A stretch of 64,000 nt of DNA from BPGX01 sp037447455 (GTDB lineage: Bacteria > Bacteroidota > Bacteroidia > B-17B0 > Aurantibacillaceae), in assembly GCA_037447455.1 (NCBI GenBank), contig JBBIGQ010000011.1, positions 10,891 to 74,890 of the forward strand. Direction: 5' to 3'. Below the pieces are notes generated by a model. The model was not told where the DNA came from, ran no database searches, and was given only the letters and a program-made list of their open reading frames with translations. Positions 8,561-18,400 of the stretch are shown in pieces; within the stretch, counting starts at the first letter, position 1; each line of letters starts with the position of its first letter. The translations under genes were made by a program, and so were the position numbers.

Positions 8561-10202
8561 TTATCTCAAAAGCGTTACATAGCCCTTCCACTCTCTTGGC
8601 TTCTCATCCCAATCGTAGCGAATAAGGTAATAATACGTCCCTGTAACACATTCTTCTTCTAATAACTCTGACGGCACATTCCAACAATGTTTCCCATCCC
8701 ATTCAAAATCCCAATTCTCACTTTCATACACCTTCAAGCCCCATCTATCGTAAATCTCAACTTTGAAATTTTGAATGCCAACAGGAATTTCTTTCCACAC
8801 CACGTGCCACGTGTCGTTGACACCATCGCCGTTCGGAGTAAAAATGTTGGGTAGTTCCAATACATCTTCACAACTGATAACCCTTAAACGCACAGTATCT
8901 CTGCTCACCGAATCACAAAACACCTTCGTTAATATATACACCAATGTGTCTTTCTGTACTGGTAAAATGTCCATTTGAGTATAAGTGCTACATATCAAAT
9001 ACGCTGATGGCGACCAACTATAAGAAGTAAAGGGATAAGCATTCTCCTCCACACCAATTTTTGAATACATAGAAAGGCATTAGTATCTGTTCCGGCGTTG
9101 GCAGGAGAGGGATAGGGCACTACCCGGACTGTAACACTATCGTAGGTGATGTAAATACACAATTGCTTTTTCAAAAGGTAGGTAGTTGTTACAGAGAGCG
9201 AAGCAACGGGATTGGTCAGTGTGAGCAGGAAAGAGAAACGGCAGGTATCCATTCGTATCGGGCGCTATCGGGGATGTTGTTACCAATCACGAGCGTGGCG
9301 TTGGGGCAAATAGCGGTATCTTTGATACATTTGGCCGAACCGCTGTAATATCCTCTATCATACAACGACAAATCATTAATGTAGTAATAGGCACCGCCTG
9401 TCCCAGTACCATATACACATAAACTATTAAATGTTTCACATTTAAAGTTAGATGTATCGTAATTTACCGTTACGGCTTTTGTTGAATAAATACTTCTGAA
9501 GTTTCCTATTGCTACATATTTTTCTCCACCCTGTGCAATAAAGCAAGCATTTAATTTTACCCAATTCAAGGTATCCGTCATAAATAGCGTGCTATCCCAG
9601 GCAACCTGAGGCGGATAATGATATGGAAAGTAATAGGGAATACTATCAAAATGTGAGGAAAGGTAAAGAACATTGTAGGGAGTGAAATAGGTCTGTAATT
9701 GATTGGATGCTCGATTGCAGGTATTTGCTAAACGCCAGTACATGGTAAATTCATATACGTGATTTTTCTGTAAGGACTGCAACAATTCGCCTATCATTCC
9801 TTCAGACATTCCATATTTGAAATATGAAGGTTGAAAATACGGTATATCTACATGCAAAAAGCCACCTACATAAAACATACCTTCTTTCGATACTTGATAA
9901 CCAATAACGTTTTTGGGAATTCCAAGGTATGAAAAACTGTAACAAGGGAACACACTATCGATGGAAGAATAAGTAGAAAAGTAATCAAATGTGCGAACAA
10001 TGCTTTTCCAATTTTTACAGCATCCTAAACAACAAGGAGGTGTTAAAGAAGAGGTAGCCACAGATGGTATACACTCATATTCCTCAAAACTTGGGTTAAC
10101 AATCAGGTTCGTTTGGGCCTTCAAATAACAAAAGAGAAACAACAGAGGTGTAATCCATATTTTTACACCTCTGTGTATTCCCCTTAGACACTTTTGTTTC
10201 AT
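8561..10202 (-). pseudogene. Frameshifted T9SS-exported protein with type B (gliding-associated) C-terminal domain
   Basis: The ATG at 10202 opens a signal peptide ending CYLKAQ, followed by NLIVNPSFEEYE, a start common in secreted Bacteroidota proteins. The first frame stops at 9216 after YEWIPAVSLSCSH. One base added there restores CSHCTNPVASLSV, the usual CxxCxNPVA motif of these proteins. The second frame runs to about 9060, where one base added to a T5 run (9058-9062 on the plus strand) joins it to the third frame. That carries the T9SS type B sorting domain: LPNIFTPNGDGVNDTW, then YDRWGLKVYES and EWDGK, ending YVTLLR. The product would be about 546 residues. Two lesions make it a pseudogene unless they are sequence errors. 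It follows another broken secreted-protein gene by 22 bases. Confidence 0.82.
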
Positions 10203-10224
10203 ACTTCTCAGTTTTCGCTTCCTT

Positions 10225-11102
10225 TAATGCTGGATCACCAGCTTAGCAGTTTCTACTACCTTTCCCTGCTGATACACTTTGTACATGTAAATTCCTGCCG
10301 GATAGGTTTGTATATCAATGTACAATGGACTCTTTCTCAAATTATCTTTCCATAGATTGAGCATTATTAAGAAGGTGAATACCTATTCGTAAATTATCAA
10401 AAACATTTGTTTTTAAATTCAAACATTGCGAAGAAGTAATGGTCTGACCAATCGTTAATTCCGTATTTAAAGGAATCTTTACTGCCTTATTGATTAGTAT
10501 TCCAACCTACCCCCGCCATGTATTAGATATACCTAATATAGAAGAGCCTAATAAATTAGCCGTCGGATAGGTAGGATAAATGGAGGGGTCATAAGCCGCC
10601 ATGCAGCGCCATGCCCATGCGCCACCAGTGTAGCAGAAGAGATGGTGATATTATTGGGATTATCATTGATGCAATAATTTACAACGGTAAAAGTGTTGAC
10701 AAAATTTCGTTTTTTGTTTACCGTGACATCTATTCTCAGTGTATCCAGAGGATGATGTATCGTATCCGAAAAGACAATGTTTTGCAAACTATCGTAAATG
10801 GTCAGTCGTTGTAAATACACAGTGTCATAAAGAATAATGCGTGAACTGGTTGGTATCAGTGCTGCTCTTAATGTAACAGCATTCCCGCTCACATTGGTGA
10901 AATCATTGGTGTTAAACTTAAACCATCCTTTGGATTATGTCTGATAATAGGCACTATCAGTATTGAGTAAAATGGTGAATGGCTGTGTAAAATCTACACC
11001 TGGTTGAAATTGTACGAAGGTATTAAATACCCATAAGAAAAACATTCCGATACTCCATCGTCTTCGCTGAAAAGCAGAAGTATGTAAACCTTTTGTCAAC
11101 AT
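10225..11102 (-). pseudogene. Degraded secreted protein with T9SS type A C-terminal tail
   Basis: The ATG at 11102 begins a signal-like stretch (MFFLWVFNTFVQ). The frame meets a TAA at 10935-10937, resumes in the same frame with SKGWFKFNTNDFTNVSGN through to 10548, then shifts: TANLLGSSILGISNTWRG and KIPLNTELTIGQTITSS continue in another frame. The tail IDIQTYPAGIYMYKVYQQGK ending LVIQH* reads in yet another and is a typical T9SS type A sorting domain. One nonsense codon and about three frameshifts indicate real decay rather than a single read error. Intact length would be about 290 residues. It precedes the type B gene at 10202 by only 22 bases, so the two were probably an operon. Confidence 0.75.
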
Positions 11103-11444
11103 ACACGCTGCATTTATACTTGTGTATGTGTAGAAAACTGCTCTACACTGCTTTCTGAAGTGAAGATAGAAGTTTTCATAGTCGTAAATTTTCTACAAAG
11201 GTAAAAAATAATTTTCAAATTAAAAAATGTTATTTTTTCAGTGAGAGTGATGGGTTAACAACCAACAAATGGATAATCCAGCAAAAACAGAAATCGTTAC
11301 TCCTCAACTGCGTCCTATCTCTCGCAATTTTTTAATACTGAATAATATTATAAATTAAATTCAAAAATGAAATAAAGCATAACCTACTGATGGTGGTATT
11401 CAATCAACACAACACTCCTGCAAAATCAAACAAGATTTTTTCCC
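11103..11444. other. Intergenic region between sucD and the broken secreted genes
   Basis: In 342 bases I see no gene. Apart from a -7 element (11196-11203) for the broken genes there is only AT-rich sequence. The longest plus-strand ATG frame (29 codons at about 11271) has no features of a gene. Confidence 0.6.
11196..11203 (-). promoter_or_regulatory. -7 promoter element before the broken secreted-protein genes
   Basis: The minus strand reads TACCTTTG, matching TANNTTTG, about 94 bases upstream of the ATG at 11102. That would give an unusually long leader for this genome. No well-spaced -33 was found. Confidence 0.35.
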
Positions 11445-12329
11445 TTACACAGTCACTTTTTTCAGTACTTGTGCCATGGTTTTACCAATCATAGCGGGCG
11501 ATTCGCAAACTGTTAAACCACACGCTCTCATGATGTTCATTTTGGCTTGTGCGGTATCTTCTTTTCCACCTACAATGGCACCAGCGTGTCCCATGGTTCT
11601 TCCCTTAGGGGCAGTTTGACCGGCAATAAACCCCACCACCGGTTTTTTATTCCCAGTTTCTTTAATCCAGCGGGCCGCTTCTGCTTCTAATGTTCCACCA
11701 ATTTCTCCAATCATCACAATGCCTTCGGTTTCAGGATCGTTCATCAATAATTCCACTGCTTCTTTGGTAGTTGTCCCGATAATCGGGTCTCCCCCAATTC
11801 CAATAGCCGTAGAAATACCTAATCCGGCTTTTACAATTTGGTCAGCGGCTTCATAGGTCAATGTGCCGGATTTGGAGACAATCCCAATTTTTCCTTTTTT
11901 AAATACAAAGCCCGGCATGATGCCCACTTTGGCTTCTTCTGCAGAAATAATCCCTGGACAATTAGGTCCAATTAATCGGGATGTTTTATCTTTCAGATAT
12001 TCTTTAACCATGACCATGTCTTTTACCGGAATGCCTTCTGTAATACACACTATCACTTCTATGCCGGCGTCGGCCGCTTCCATAATGACATCGGCTGCAA
12101 ATGGCGCCGGTACAAAAATGATAGAAACATTGGCATTGGCATGTTTTACCGCATCGTGCACAGTATTAAATACGGGTCTGTCTAAATGTTTGGTGCCGCC
12201 TTTGCCGGGCGTTACGCCACCTACTACATTGGTGCCGTATTCTATCATTTGAGTAGCGTGAAAGGTGCCCTCATTGCCGGTAAAACCTTGCACAATCACT
12301 CTGGAGGCCTTATTAACCAATACACTCAT
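11445..12329 (-). CDS. sucD: Succinate-CoA ligase, alpha subunit
   Basis: A 294-residue subunit of the TCA-cycle enzyme interconverting succinyl-CoA and succinate with nucleotide phosphorylation. The CoA-binding Rossmann region starts with VIVQGFTGNEGTFHA. GPNCPGII and KSGTLTYEA are conserved, and the phosphorylated His is H248 in MGHAGAI. The beta subunit (sucC) is not in the window. The gene lies 44 bases downstream of the glycogen-synthase-like gene on the same strand and has no obvious promoter of its own. Succinyl-CoA links it functionally to mutA/mutB at 30834-34303. Confidence 0.95.
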   Translation of the reverse strand: MSVLVNKASRVIVQGFTGNEGTFHATQMIEYGTNVVGGVTPGKGGTKHLDRPVFNTVHDAVKHANANVSIIFVPAPFAADVIMEAADAGIEVIVCITEGIPVKDMVMVKEYLKDKTSRLIGPNCPGIISAEEAKVGIMPGFVFKKGKIGIVSKSGTLTYEAADQIVKAGLGISTAIGIGGDPIIGTTTKEAVELLMNDPETEGIVMIGEIGGTLEAEAARWIKETGNKKPVVGFIAGQTAPKGRTMGHAGAIVGGKEDTAQAKMNIMRACGLTVCESPAMIGKTMAQVLKKVTV

Positions 12330-12373
12330 ATTATATTAAAAATTTTGGGTTAAATGTAAAGAATTATTTATGA

Positions 12374-13240
12374 CTACGCACCAAAAAATCCCGCATCTGC
12401 ATCTACAATCGCGTTGATTTCGTTGTATAACTGATCGTACACATCAAACATATTGGGCTGATGCGAATGGTGAATAATCGGTTTATCGGATTTTTGAATA
12501 TATTTTTTCAGGACTTCATTGACGTTTTCATCTCCATACACAATCGCATCGGAGTAATCGATGGCCAGTTTATATAAGTTGGTAAGCGATGCGGTTTCGG
12601 TAATAGGACGCAGGTCTTTTTTAGTGAGTCCATCAAAGGTCATTTTTTCAACTAATTCAGAAACGTTTATGTTTACATCTTCCTCGTTGTGGCTGTATAC
12701 AGAAGTTACAATTTTGGCTTCACTAAAATAGGGTTCATCTGCAAAGTATTTACGAATATAAACCGGTAAAAGCGCACTGTACCAACCTATTACATGAACA
12801 ATATCCGGGTGCCACTGAAGGTTTTTGATGGTTTCCAAAATTCCTTTGGCATAAAACACCATTTTTAAATCGTTGTCATTATAGAGTTTATGAGTATCGT
12901 AATCATAATGCGTGCCTCTTTCCTGAAAAAACACTTCGTTGTCAATAAAATAAACCTGCATCCGTACTCCCGGCATAGACGCCACTTTTACTACCAATTG
13001 ATAATCCACATCATCTACCACGATATTTGCACCCGACAAGCGGATGACTTCGTGCAATTGATGTCGCCTTTCATTGATACTGCCAAACTTGGGTATAAAC
13101 GTTCTGATTTCTCTTCCTCTGTCTTGTATGGATTTAGGTAATTGTCTGGTAACGTGGCTCATGTGATGGTCTTCTACAAAAGGGGCTATCTCCTGACACA
13201 CATAAAGCACTCTCATTTTTCTTCTATTCAACATACTCAT
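12374..13240 (-). CDS. Stand-alone glycogen/starch synthase N-terminal domain protein
   Basis: A 288-residue protein resembling only the N-terminal GT5 half (Glyco_transf_5) of glycogen synthase: MRVLYVCQEIAPFVEDHHMS, then IRTFIPKFGSINER and DIVHVIGWYSALLP, the last like the HCHDW region of GlgA. The C-terminal GT1 half is absent. The usual ADP-glucose motif KTGG appears only as VEDHH, so catalysis is doubtful. Such short forms are common in Bacteroidota, function unproven. The ATG at 13216 (ninth residue, MRVLYVCQE) is an equally good start. A -7 element lies just upstream, and sucD follows. Confidence 0.7.
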   Translation of the reverse strand: MSMLNRRKMRVLYVCQEIAPFVEDHHMSHVTRQLPKSIQDRGREIRTFIPKFGSINERRHQLHEVIRLSGANIVVDDVDYQLVVKVASMPGVRMQVYFIDNEVFFQERGTHYDYDTHKLYNDNDLKMVFYAKGILETIKNLQWHPDIVHVIGWYSALLPVYIRKYFADEPYFSEAKIVTSVYSHNEEDVNINVSELVEKMTFDGLTKKDLRPITETASLTNLYKLAIDYSDAIVYGDENVNEVLKKYIQKSDKPIIHHSHQPNMFDVYDQLYNEINAIVDADAGFFGA

Positions 13241-13254
13241 ACAAAAATTTTTTG

Positions 13255-13262
13255 CAAAGATA
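13255..13262 (-). promoter_or_regulatory. -7 promoter element for the glycogen-synthase-like gene and sucD
   Basis: The minus strand reads TATCTTTG, a match to TANNTTTG, 14 bases before the ATG at 13240. It may drive both this gene and sucD. Confidence 0.5.
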
Positions 13263-13343
13263 GTAAAAAAAAGTAGCTTAATCTCTATAAAAAAGCATAA
13301 AAATAATGTTAAAATACTGATTTACAAGGATTTGCAATATCAT

Positions 13344-14093
13344 TTAGTCCTGCCTTATTACTCTGCCTTTTCCTTTATAAGTATAATTTAGAAAAGAAGC
13401 TTGTCCATAATAATAAATGTTTCCATTGGTAAACAGGGCGGCATCCATACCGATGTTATTTAAATTAACATACGCGTGCCCCACCGAATAGCTTTCTAAA
13501 TAAACATAGTTTTGCACTTGTAGGTCCCGGGCATAAATGTAATTGGTGCCATTGTAATTATAGTAAAAATATTTGGTACGTCCGGAAATATATAAATCAC
13601 CATTTCCATGGGTGCTTCCGCCAAAATAAGTAGTTTGAACGGCTAAATGTACATCTCCGGGCGATTCTATTCGTACAATCATCGTATCCTGCACAAAGGT
13701 ATTGATGGCATAAATGTTGCCACTACCGGTATGTTTGAGATATTTAAGTTTAGGTAAATAAATGTACGCTTCCACTTTTTTTTGAGGGTCTCTGATAAAG
13801 TTACATTTGTTGTTATTGCGGATATATAAAGTTTCGGCTTTTACTTCGGTTGTGATATTCCTGATGAGATTTTTTCCTGCTTTAACAAGTACGCTCCATT
13901 GGTCTTGCTTTAGATATACATCTACTTTGTCTTCCACTATTATTGTATGAAATGGCGAAAGCGTTCTGTTTTCCGAAACGTTCTTTCCGGCAGGTTTTAC
14001 ACAATCCCAGACATTTTCTTTTTTACAGGAAAAAAAGTTGCTTATGAACAGGATGTAAAGCACATAAACTATAGAGTGAATGTTTACCTTCAT
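13344..14093 (-). CDS. GIN-domain (DUF2807) lipoprotein
   Basis: A 249-residue lipoprotein. I take the ATG at 14093 because it gives MKVNIHSIVYVLYILF followed by lipobox SNFFSC; the longer frame from 14138 would overlap the upstream gene. The mature part has the beta-helix GIN/DUF2807 pattern: FHTIIVEDKVDVYLKQ, then LPKLKYLKHTGSGNIYA. These proteins sit at the cell envelope in Bacteroidota and their role is unknown. It ends with KGKGRVIRQD. It lies 20 bases after the hypothetical gene at 14113, probably in one transcript. Confidence 0.75.
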   Translation of the reverse strand: MKVNIHSIVYVLYILFISNFFSCKKENVWDCVKPAGKNVSENRTLSPFHTIIVEDKVDVYLKQDQWSVLVKAGKNLIRNITTEVKAETLYIRNNNKCNFIRDPQKKVEAYIYLPKLKYLKHTGSGNIYAINTFVQDTMIVRIESPGDVHLAVQTTYFGGSTHGNGDLYISGRTKYFYYNYNGTNYIYARDLQVQNYVYLESYSVGHAYVNLNNIGMDAALFTNGNIYYYGQASFLNYTYKGKGRVIRQD

Positions 14094-14112
14094 TGAACCT
14101 GTAATCAGCTGG

Positions 14113-14823
14113 TTATTTCTTTTCAAACCAATACACATCGTCTTTTTCAGTAATTTCCAGATAAGCGGTTTCTAAATTAGGTTTTGGGAGTATTTCGACA
14201 TGATTTTTTTTTAGATATTCTATGCTGACATTAAATTGATCCGATAATACGTGGTAAAAGTAGTGGGGATAAATCATTTTGTACAATTCATATATTAACT
14301 TGTCTTTTTTACCCAATGGATAATTTTTCCAATCGTCTGTGTTGTTTTCATTTCCTACCAGATAAAATGCTTTGACTTTCATATCGTAATCAATGACTTT
14401 CAAACGTTTCATTTTGTTTTTTTTCAGATCGGCTATCTTGGAATATTGCCCGGTTTTAAATGCATTGAGTAGTTCTTCGTCGTGTTTAAGGACAAAGGAT
14501 AAATGGGTACTATTTTTTATAAGCCCGATGTATCGTTCATTTTCTTTTATTCCTTCATTAAAATATTTCTTAAAAAAATATTTATTGGATTTTTTTTGTA
14601 ATGCACTGAAGGGTACGGTGATAACAAAAAAATCTCGGGTAAGGTCTTTTAATTTAAGCCCAATGTATGCTTTTAGGTTCAAATCGGTATGTAAAAAGCG
14701 AGCTATGTAATACGAAGCAAAATACACGAATAAGGACTGTTCAGAAACTACCTGATTGTGCTTAAACTCTTCTTCCATCATTTTAAAGTATACGTCTTCA
14801 ATTGTAAATCGTTTAATTTTCAT
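14113..14823 (-). CDS. Hypothetical protein, Lys/Tyr-rich, no known domain
   Basis: A 236-residue protein of unknown function. The ATG at 14823 (MKIKRFTIEDVYFKMMEEEF) is preferred over 14868 because a -7 element lies at 14841-14848. There is no signal peptide or membrane segment, and the N-terminus is followed by aromatic-rich YFASYYIARFLH. The sequence is rich in Lys, Tyr and Phe and ends DDVYWFEKK. It shares the transcript with the GIN-domain lipoprotein downstream. I do not recognise the family. Confidence 0.6.
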   Translation of the reverse strand: MKIKRFTIEDVYFKMMEEEFKHNQVVSEQSLFVYFASYYIARFLHTDLNLKAYIGLKLKDLTRDFFVITVPFSALQKKSNKYFFKKYFNEGIKENERYIGLIKNSTHLSFVLKHDEELLNAFKTGQYSKIADLKKNKMKRLKVIDYDMKVKAFYLVGNENNTDDWKNYPLGKKDKLIYELYKMIYPHYFYHVLSDQFNVSIEYLKKNHVEILPKPNLETAYLEITEKDDVYWFEKK

Positions 14824-14840
14824 TTTATATACTTTGCTTG

Positions 14841-14848
14841 CAAAAATA
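14841..14848 (-). promoter_or_regulatory. -7 promoter element for the 14823 gene
   Basis: The minus strand reads TATTTTTG, matching TANNTTTG, 17 bases before the ATG at 14823. It supports that start. Confidence 0.5.
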
Positions 14849-14882
14849 CAAATAAGTTGTGGTACCACATAATTCCCATCAA

Positions 14883-14913
14883 TTGCTTTTTGCTTTTTTT
14901 TGAATTATTTTTG
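14883..14913 (+). promoter_or_regulatory. Promoter of the gamma carbonic anhydrase gene
   Basis: TATTTTTG at 14906-14913 is a -7 element 12 bases before the ATG at 14926. A TTG at 14883-14885 sits 20 bases upstream, as expected for a -33 element. It is divergent from the promoter at 14841-14848, with about 35 bases between them. Confidence 0.55.
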
Positions 14914-14925
14914 TTTCAAAAAAAT

Positions 14926-15447
14926 ATGCCTTTTATTTATTCTGTTAACGACGTGTATCCTCAGTTTGGAAAAAATTGTTTTATAGCGCCGAATGCTACT
15001 ATTGTAGGAGATGTTGTAATGGGTGATGATGGCAGCGTGTGGTTTAATGCTGTTATCAGGGGAGATGTAAATAAAATCAGAATCGGTAATAAAGTGAATA
15101 TACAAGATAATGCTACCATTCATTGCACATATCAGAAAACAGAAACACACATTGGCAATAATGTTTCAATCGGACATAATGCGATTATACACGGGTGCCA
15201 TATATCCGATAATGTGCTGATAGGAATGGGCGCCATTGTGATGGATAACTGCAGAATAGGTTCTAATGTGGTGATTGCGGCCGGTGCAGTAGTACTGGAA
15301 GGAACAGTAGTGCTGGATAATTGTGTTTTTGCAGGTGTTCCCGCCAAAAAAGTAAAAGATATTTCTGCTGAACTTATCAAAGGGGAAATAGAACGGATTG
15401 CTAACAATTATATTTTTTATGCCTCGTGGTTTAAAGATATTAAGTAG
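14926..15447 (+). CDS. Gamma-class carbonic anhydrase-like hexapeptide protein
   Basis: A 173-residue left-handed beta-helix protein. The ATG at 14926 (MPFIYSVNDVYPQFG) follows the promoter directly. The reading frame is open further upstream but that part is low-complexity and overlaps the divergent promoters. Features: GDVVMGDDGSVWFNAVIRGD, the YrdA/PaaY signature; the metal-ligand His residues in TIHCTY, SIGHNAIIHG; hexapeptide turns VLIGMGAIV; and GVPAKKVKD near the end. It may hydrate CO2 using a metal at the trimer interface, though many relatives lack proven activity. It is convergent with the large gene at 15493. Confidence 0.85.
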   Translation: MPFIYSVNDVYPQFGKNCFIAPNATIVGDVVMGDDGSVWFNAVIRGDVNKIRIGNKVNIQDNATIHCTYQKTETHIGNNVSIGHNAIIHGCHISDNVLIGMGAIVMDNCRIGSNVVIAAGAVVLEGTVVLDNCVFAGVPAKKVKDISAELIKGEIERIANNYIFYASWFKDIK

Positions 15448-15492
15448 ACACATCCATTCACAGCAGCCGTGTTAGATAATGTTTTCTTCTGA

Positions 15493-18400
15493 CTAAAAAA
15501 TGGCTCTTAATTGCATACTGCCAATGTGAATAATTTTATTATTCATTGCACTTTTTCTACCCTCATAAAGAATGTTCATTTGTAAATATGAGGTAATGTT
15601 TTGCTGATAGGTAAAATTCCAAGTAAAGTTATTGCCAGGTTGCAGTGATTGTAAAATTTCATAAGCAACCGGTGTGTTGTAATTATTATCATTTAAATAG
15701 TTTATTTGTATAAAATTAAATTGTCCGCTTATGCTGGCGGACTCTGATTTGATAATTTTTCCTTCAAGCCCTAAGCTATGAATGGTGCCTTTTTGCATCA
15801 ATCCCAGTGCATTGATTTTTTCAGAATACTTATAATTTACGGATACTCTTAAATTAGTATTGGGTTGATAAATGATTTTTTGTTCTGTTTCAAAAATTTT
15901 CAACTGATAATTCCGATTGGTAAATAGTTGTGATTCAAATGCCTTTTTCCCTATAACATGCACAAAAGAAAACGTCAGCCATTGAAAAATATTATAGCGC
16001 CATTTTACTTCATGATTTTCTGTATAGCGGACATCATAGCCATTTGTAAGAAGTTGTTTGGAAGCGTTTTGCAGATAATTATAATCTGCACCAAATATAG
16101 CGCCTGCCTGATTAAAAAAGATACTTTGTCGTATGGACTGATTGGCACTGATGGTAGCCGTATCCCTTAAATTCGTAAAATCAGAATAAATGGCATTGTT
16201 CCAGATGAACCCACTGTATGTTTTGTAATCATTTTTAAAAGCCGTTTGAAAAGCCAATAAACGAATCGTTTTAGCCCAAAAATTAGTTTTATCTTTTAAT
16301 AAAAAATAGGGACGCATGTTTAAAGCCGTACTCCATTGGTTATGCAATACTTTTACATAATTGGTAGTCGGCACATACACACGAATATATTTGGCCTGAT
16401 CCGGATATTGTGCAATTTCAAATTCATTCAATTGTTTGATACCATCGTTGTTGTAATCTATCCATGTATATTGTCCTTGTGGTGCCGTTACTTCCACATA
16501 ATAATATTCTTTTTTATTTTCTAATCCATAACCCGTTTCATAAAAAACAGATAGGTTTAAAAAATTTTTCCAGAATCTCGGATAATACTCTATTCTTGAT
16601 AATAACGTGTTATCTGGTGCTAAAGTATTGGTGGCAAGGTTTTTTATTTCTAAAAGACGATACGTAGTAAGTAAAACAAAAGGATGATTAGGCCACTTAT
16701 TGGATTGCAGTTTAATACCATAATTTTGAGCATAGGTACTATCGGTCATTGTGTTGTACAAAACATGACGGTCGCTTCTGTTTCTATAAAAAATTTTATA
16801 GTACACGGCTGATGAGTCGGGCGCATGCAAACTAACTTCCCAATCATAAAATTGATATGAGGTAAAAAATTTTGTTCCGACAAATGGTTTCCATTGAATA
16901 TTTCTTTCATAATCATCTGTATAACTCAATACCATCTGCTTTCCAATTGGTAAAGAAGCGCTGGCTTTATGCCTGTAAAAGGAAGTATGAGCCGTGTAAG
17001 TTTTAGTAGTCAGGTACGAAGCATCGTAAGTCAATTGCATCCAAGAGCGTTTTAATTGCTGACCAAATAAATGCCGTCCTCCCCAAAAATTACTTCCTTC
17101 TGAAAACATACTAAAACCATAGTACAAAGACGTATTTTTCTTACCAATCCATTTTACCAATGATTTGGTAATATGTTGATCTGTAAAAATGTTATCATTA
17201 AAAAAATTTTTATTCCAATCTCTTTGAAATTCCATATTTCTGTACCGTTGAATATATGAAAAATGCTGAGTCACGTATTCGTAATCATTTTCTAATTGAA
17301 CAGAGTACGAATTCGTTGAAAATAATTGGTTGACAGAAGAAAACCTTAAGCCATATCCCTCATCATTGTTTTTATTGAATTTACTAAATGTATTGACATC
17401 GTTTTTTGAATAAACCAATTCAGTAGAAATTGTGCCGGATGTTGTTGAATACTGATAACCCGTTGTCAGCATTTGTTTTTGTTGCGGAGGGTCTAATTTT
17501 ACATACGGCATATAATCGCCCTGTAAAACACCATTCACCGGTGCTACCCACTGAAACACTTTACCATTAGCGCCGGATGGAATTTGCTTATAATACCCTT
17601 TGTTAGCACCCACATAACTAAAGGTTACTTTGTATTGAGCACTATCCGGATTGGTAGAATATTCAAAGACGTTCTGGTATAATGTACTGCCAACAATCGT
17701 GTCTTTTTTTCGGTAAAACACTTCCGAGTTATTAAATTCAGATGCAAGGGCACTGTAATAAAATGCTTTCTCCAAGCTATCTCCTATCTGCGAAAGAAAG
17801 CGCACTTGTTCGGTAGTTAGTTGTTGTTGTAACGGCCGGTTCTTATTATCCTGTTCAGAGTAAAAATTAAAAAAGACCTTGTGATGTTTGGCAATGTACA
17901 TTTCTTCACCAATAAAATAAAGTGAACGAGCATAACTTTTTGTAACATACTGAAACTCTGCTACAATTCGTTTGTCTTTTGTAATTTGTTGTTTCGCTGT
18001 AAATGTTATTTCTGCTGTGTTGTAATCAATAATGTAATCATATTCCTGTCCGCGTTTCATTAATTTTCCATCTATGTAAATATTTTCGGTGCCCGATAAA
18101 ACAACAATAATTTGCTCACCCTCTGCACCGACCAGCCGATAAGGTCCCTGATTATTTTCTTTGCCATAAAATACATTCCTTGCAAACTTTCCTCGTGTCA
18201 AAGCAAAGGCAACATTGGTTTTAAGGTTGACATTTTTACTTAAACTATCCTTATTTTCAAAATTTGCCCCTTGCAGCCGCTTAAAAAAGTTCATAAAATA
18301 CGTGTTGGGTGGTTGTGCCATTTGATAATCACCCACTATTAATTTATTGCTTTTATTACTCAATTGAATATACACTTTATCCAATTCCTGTAACTGCGCT

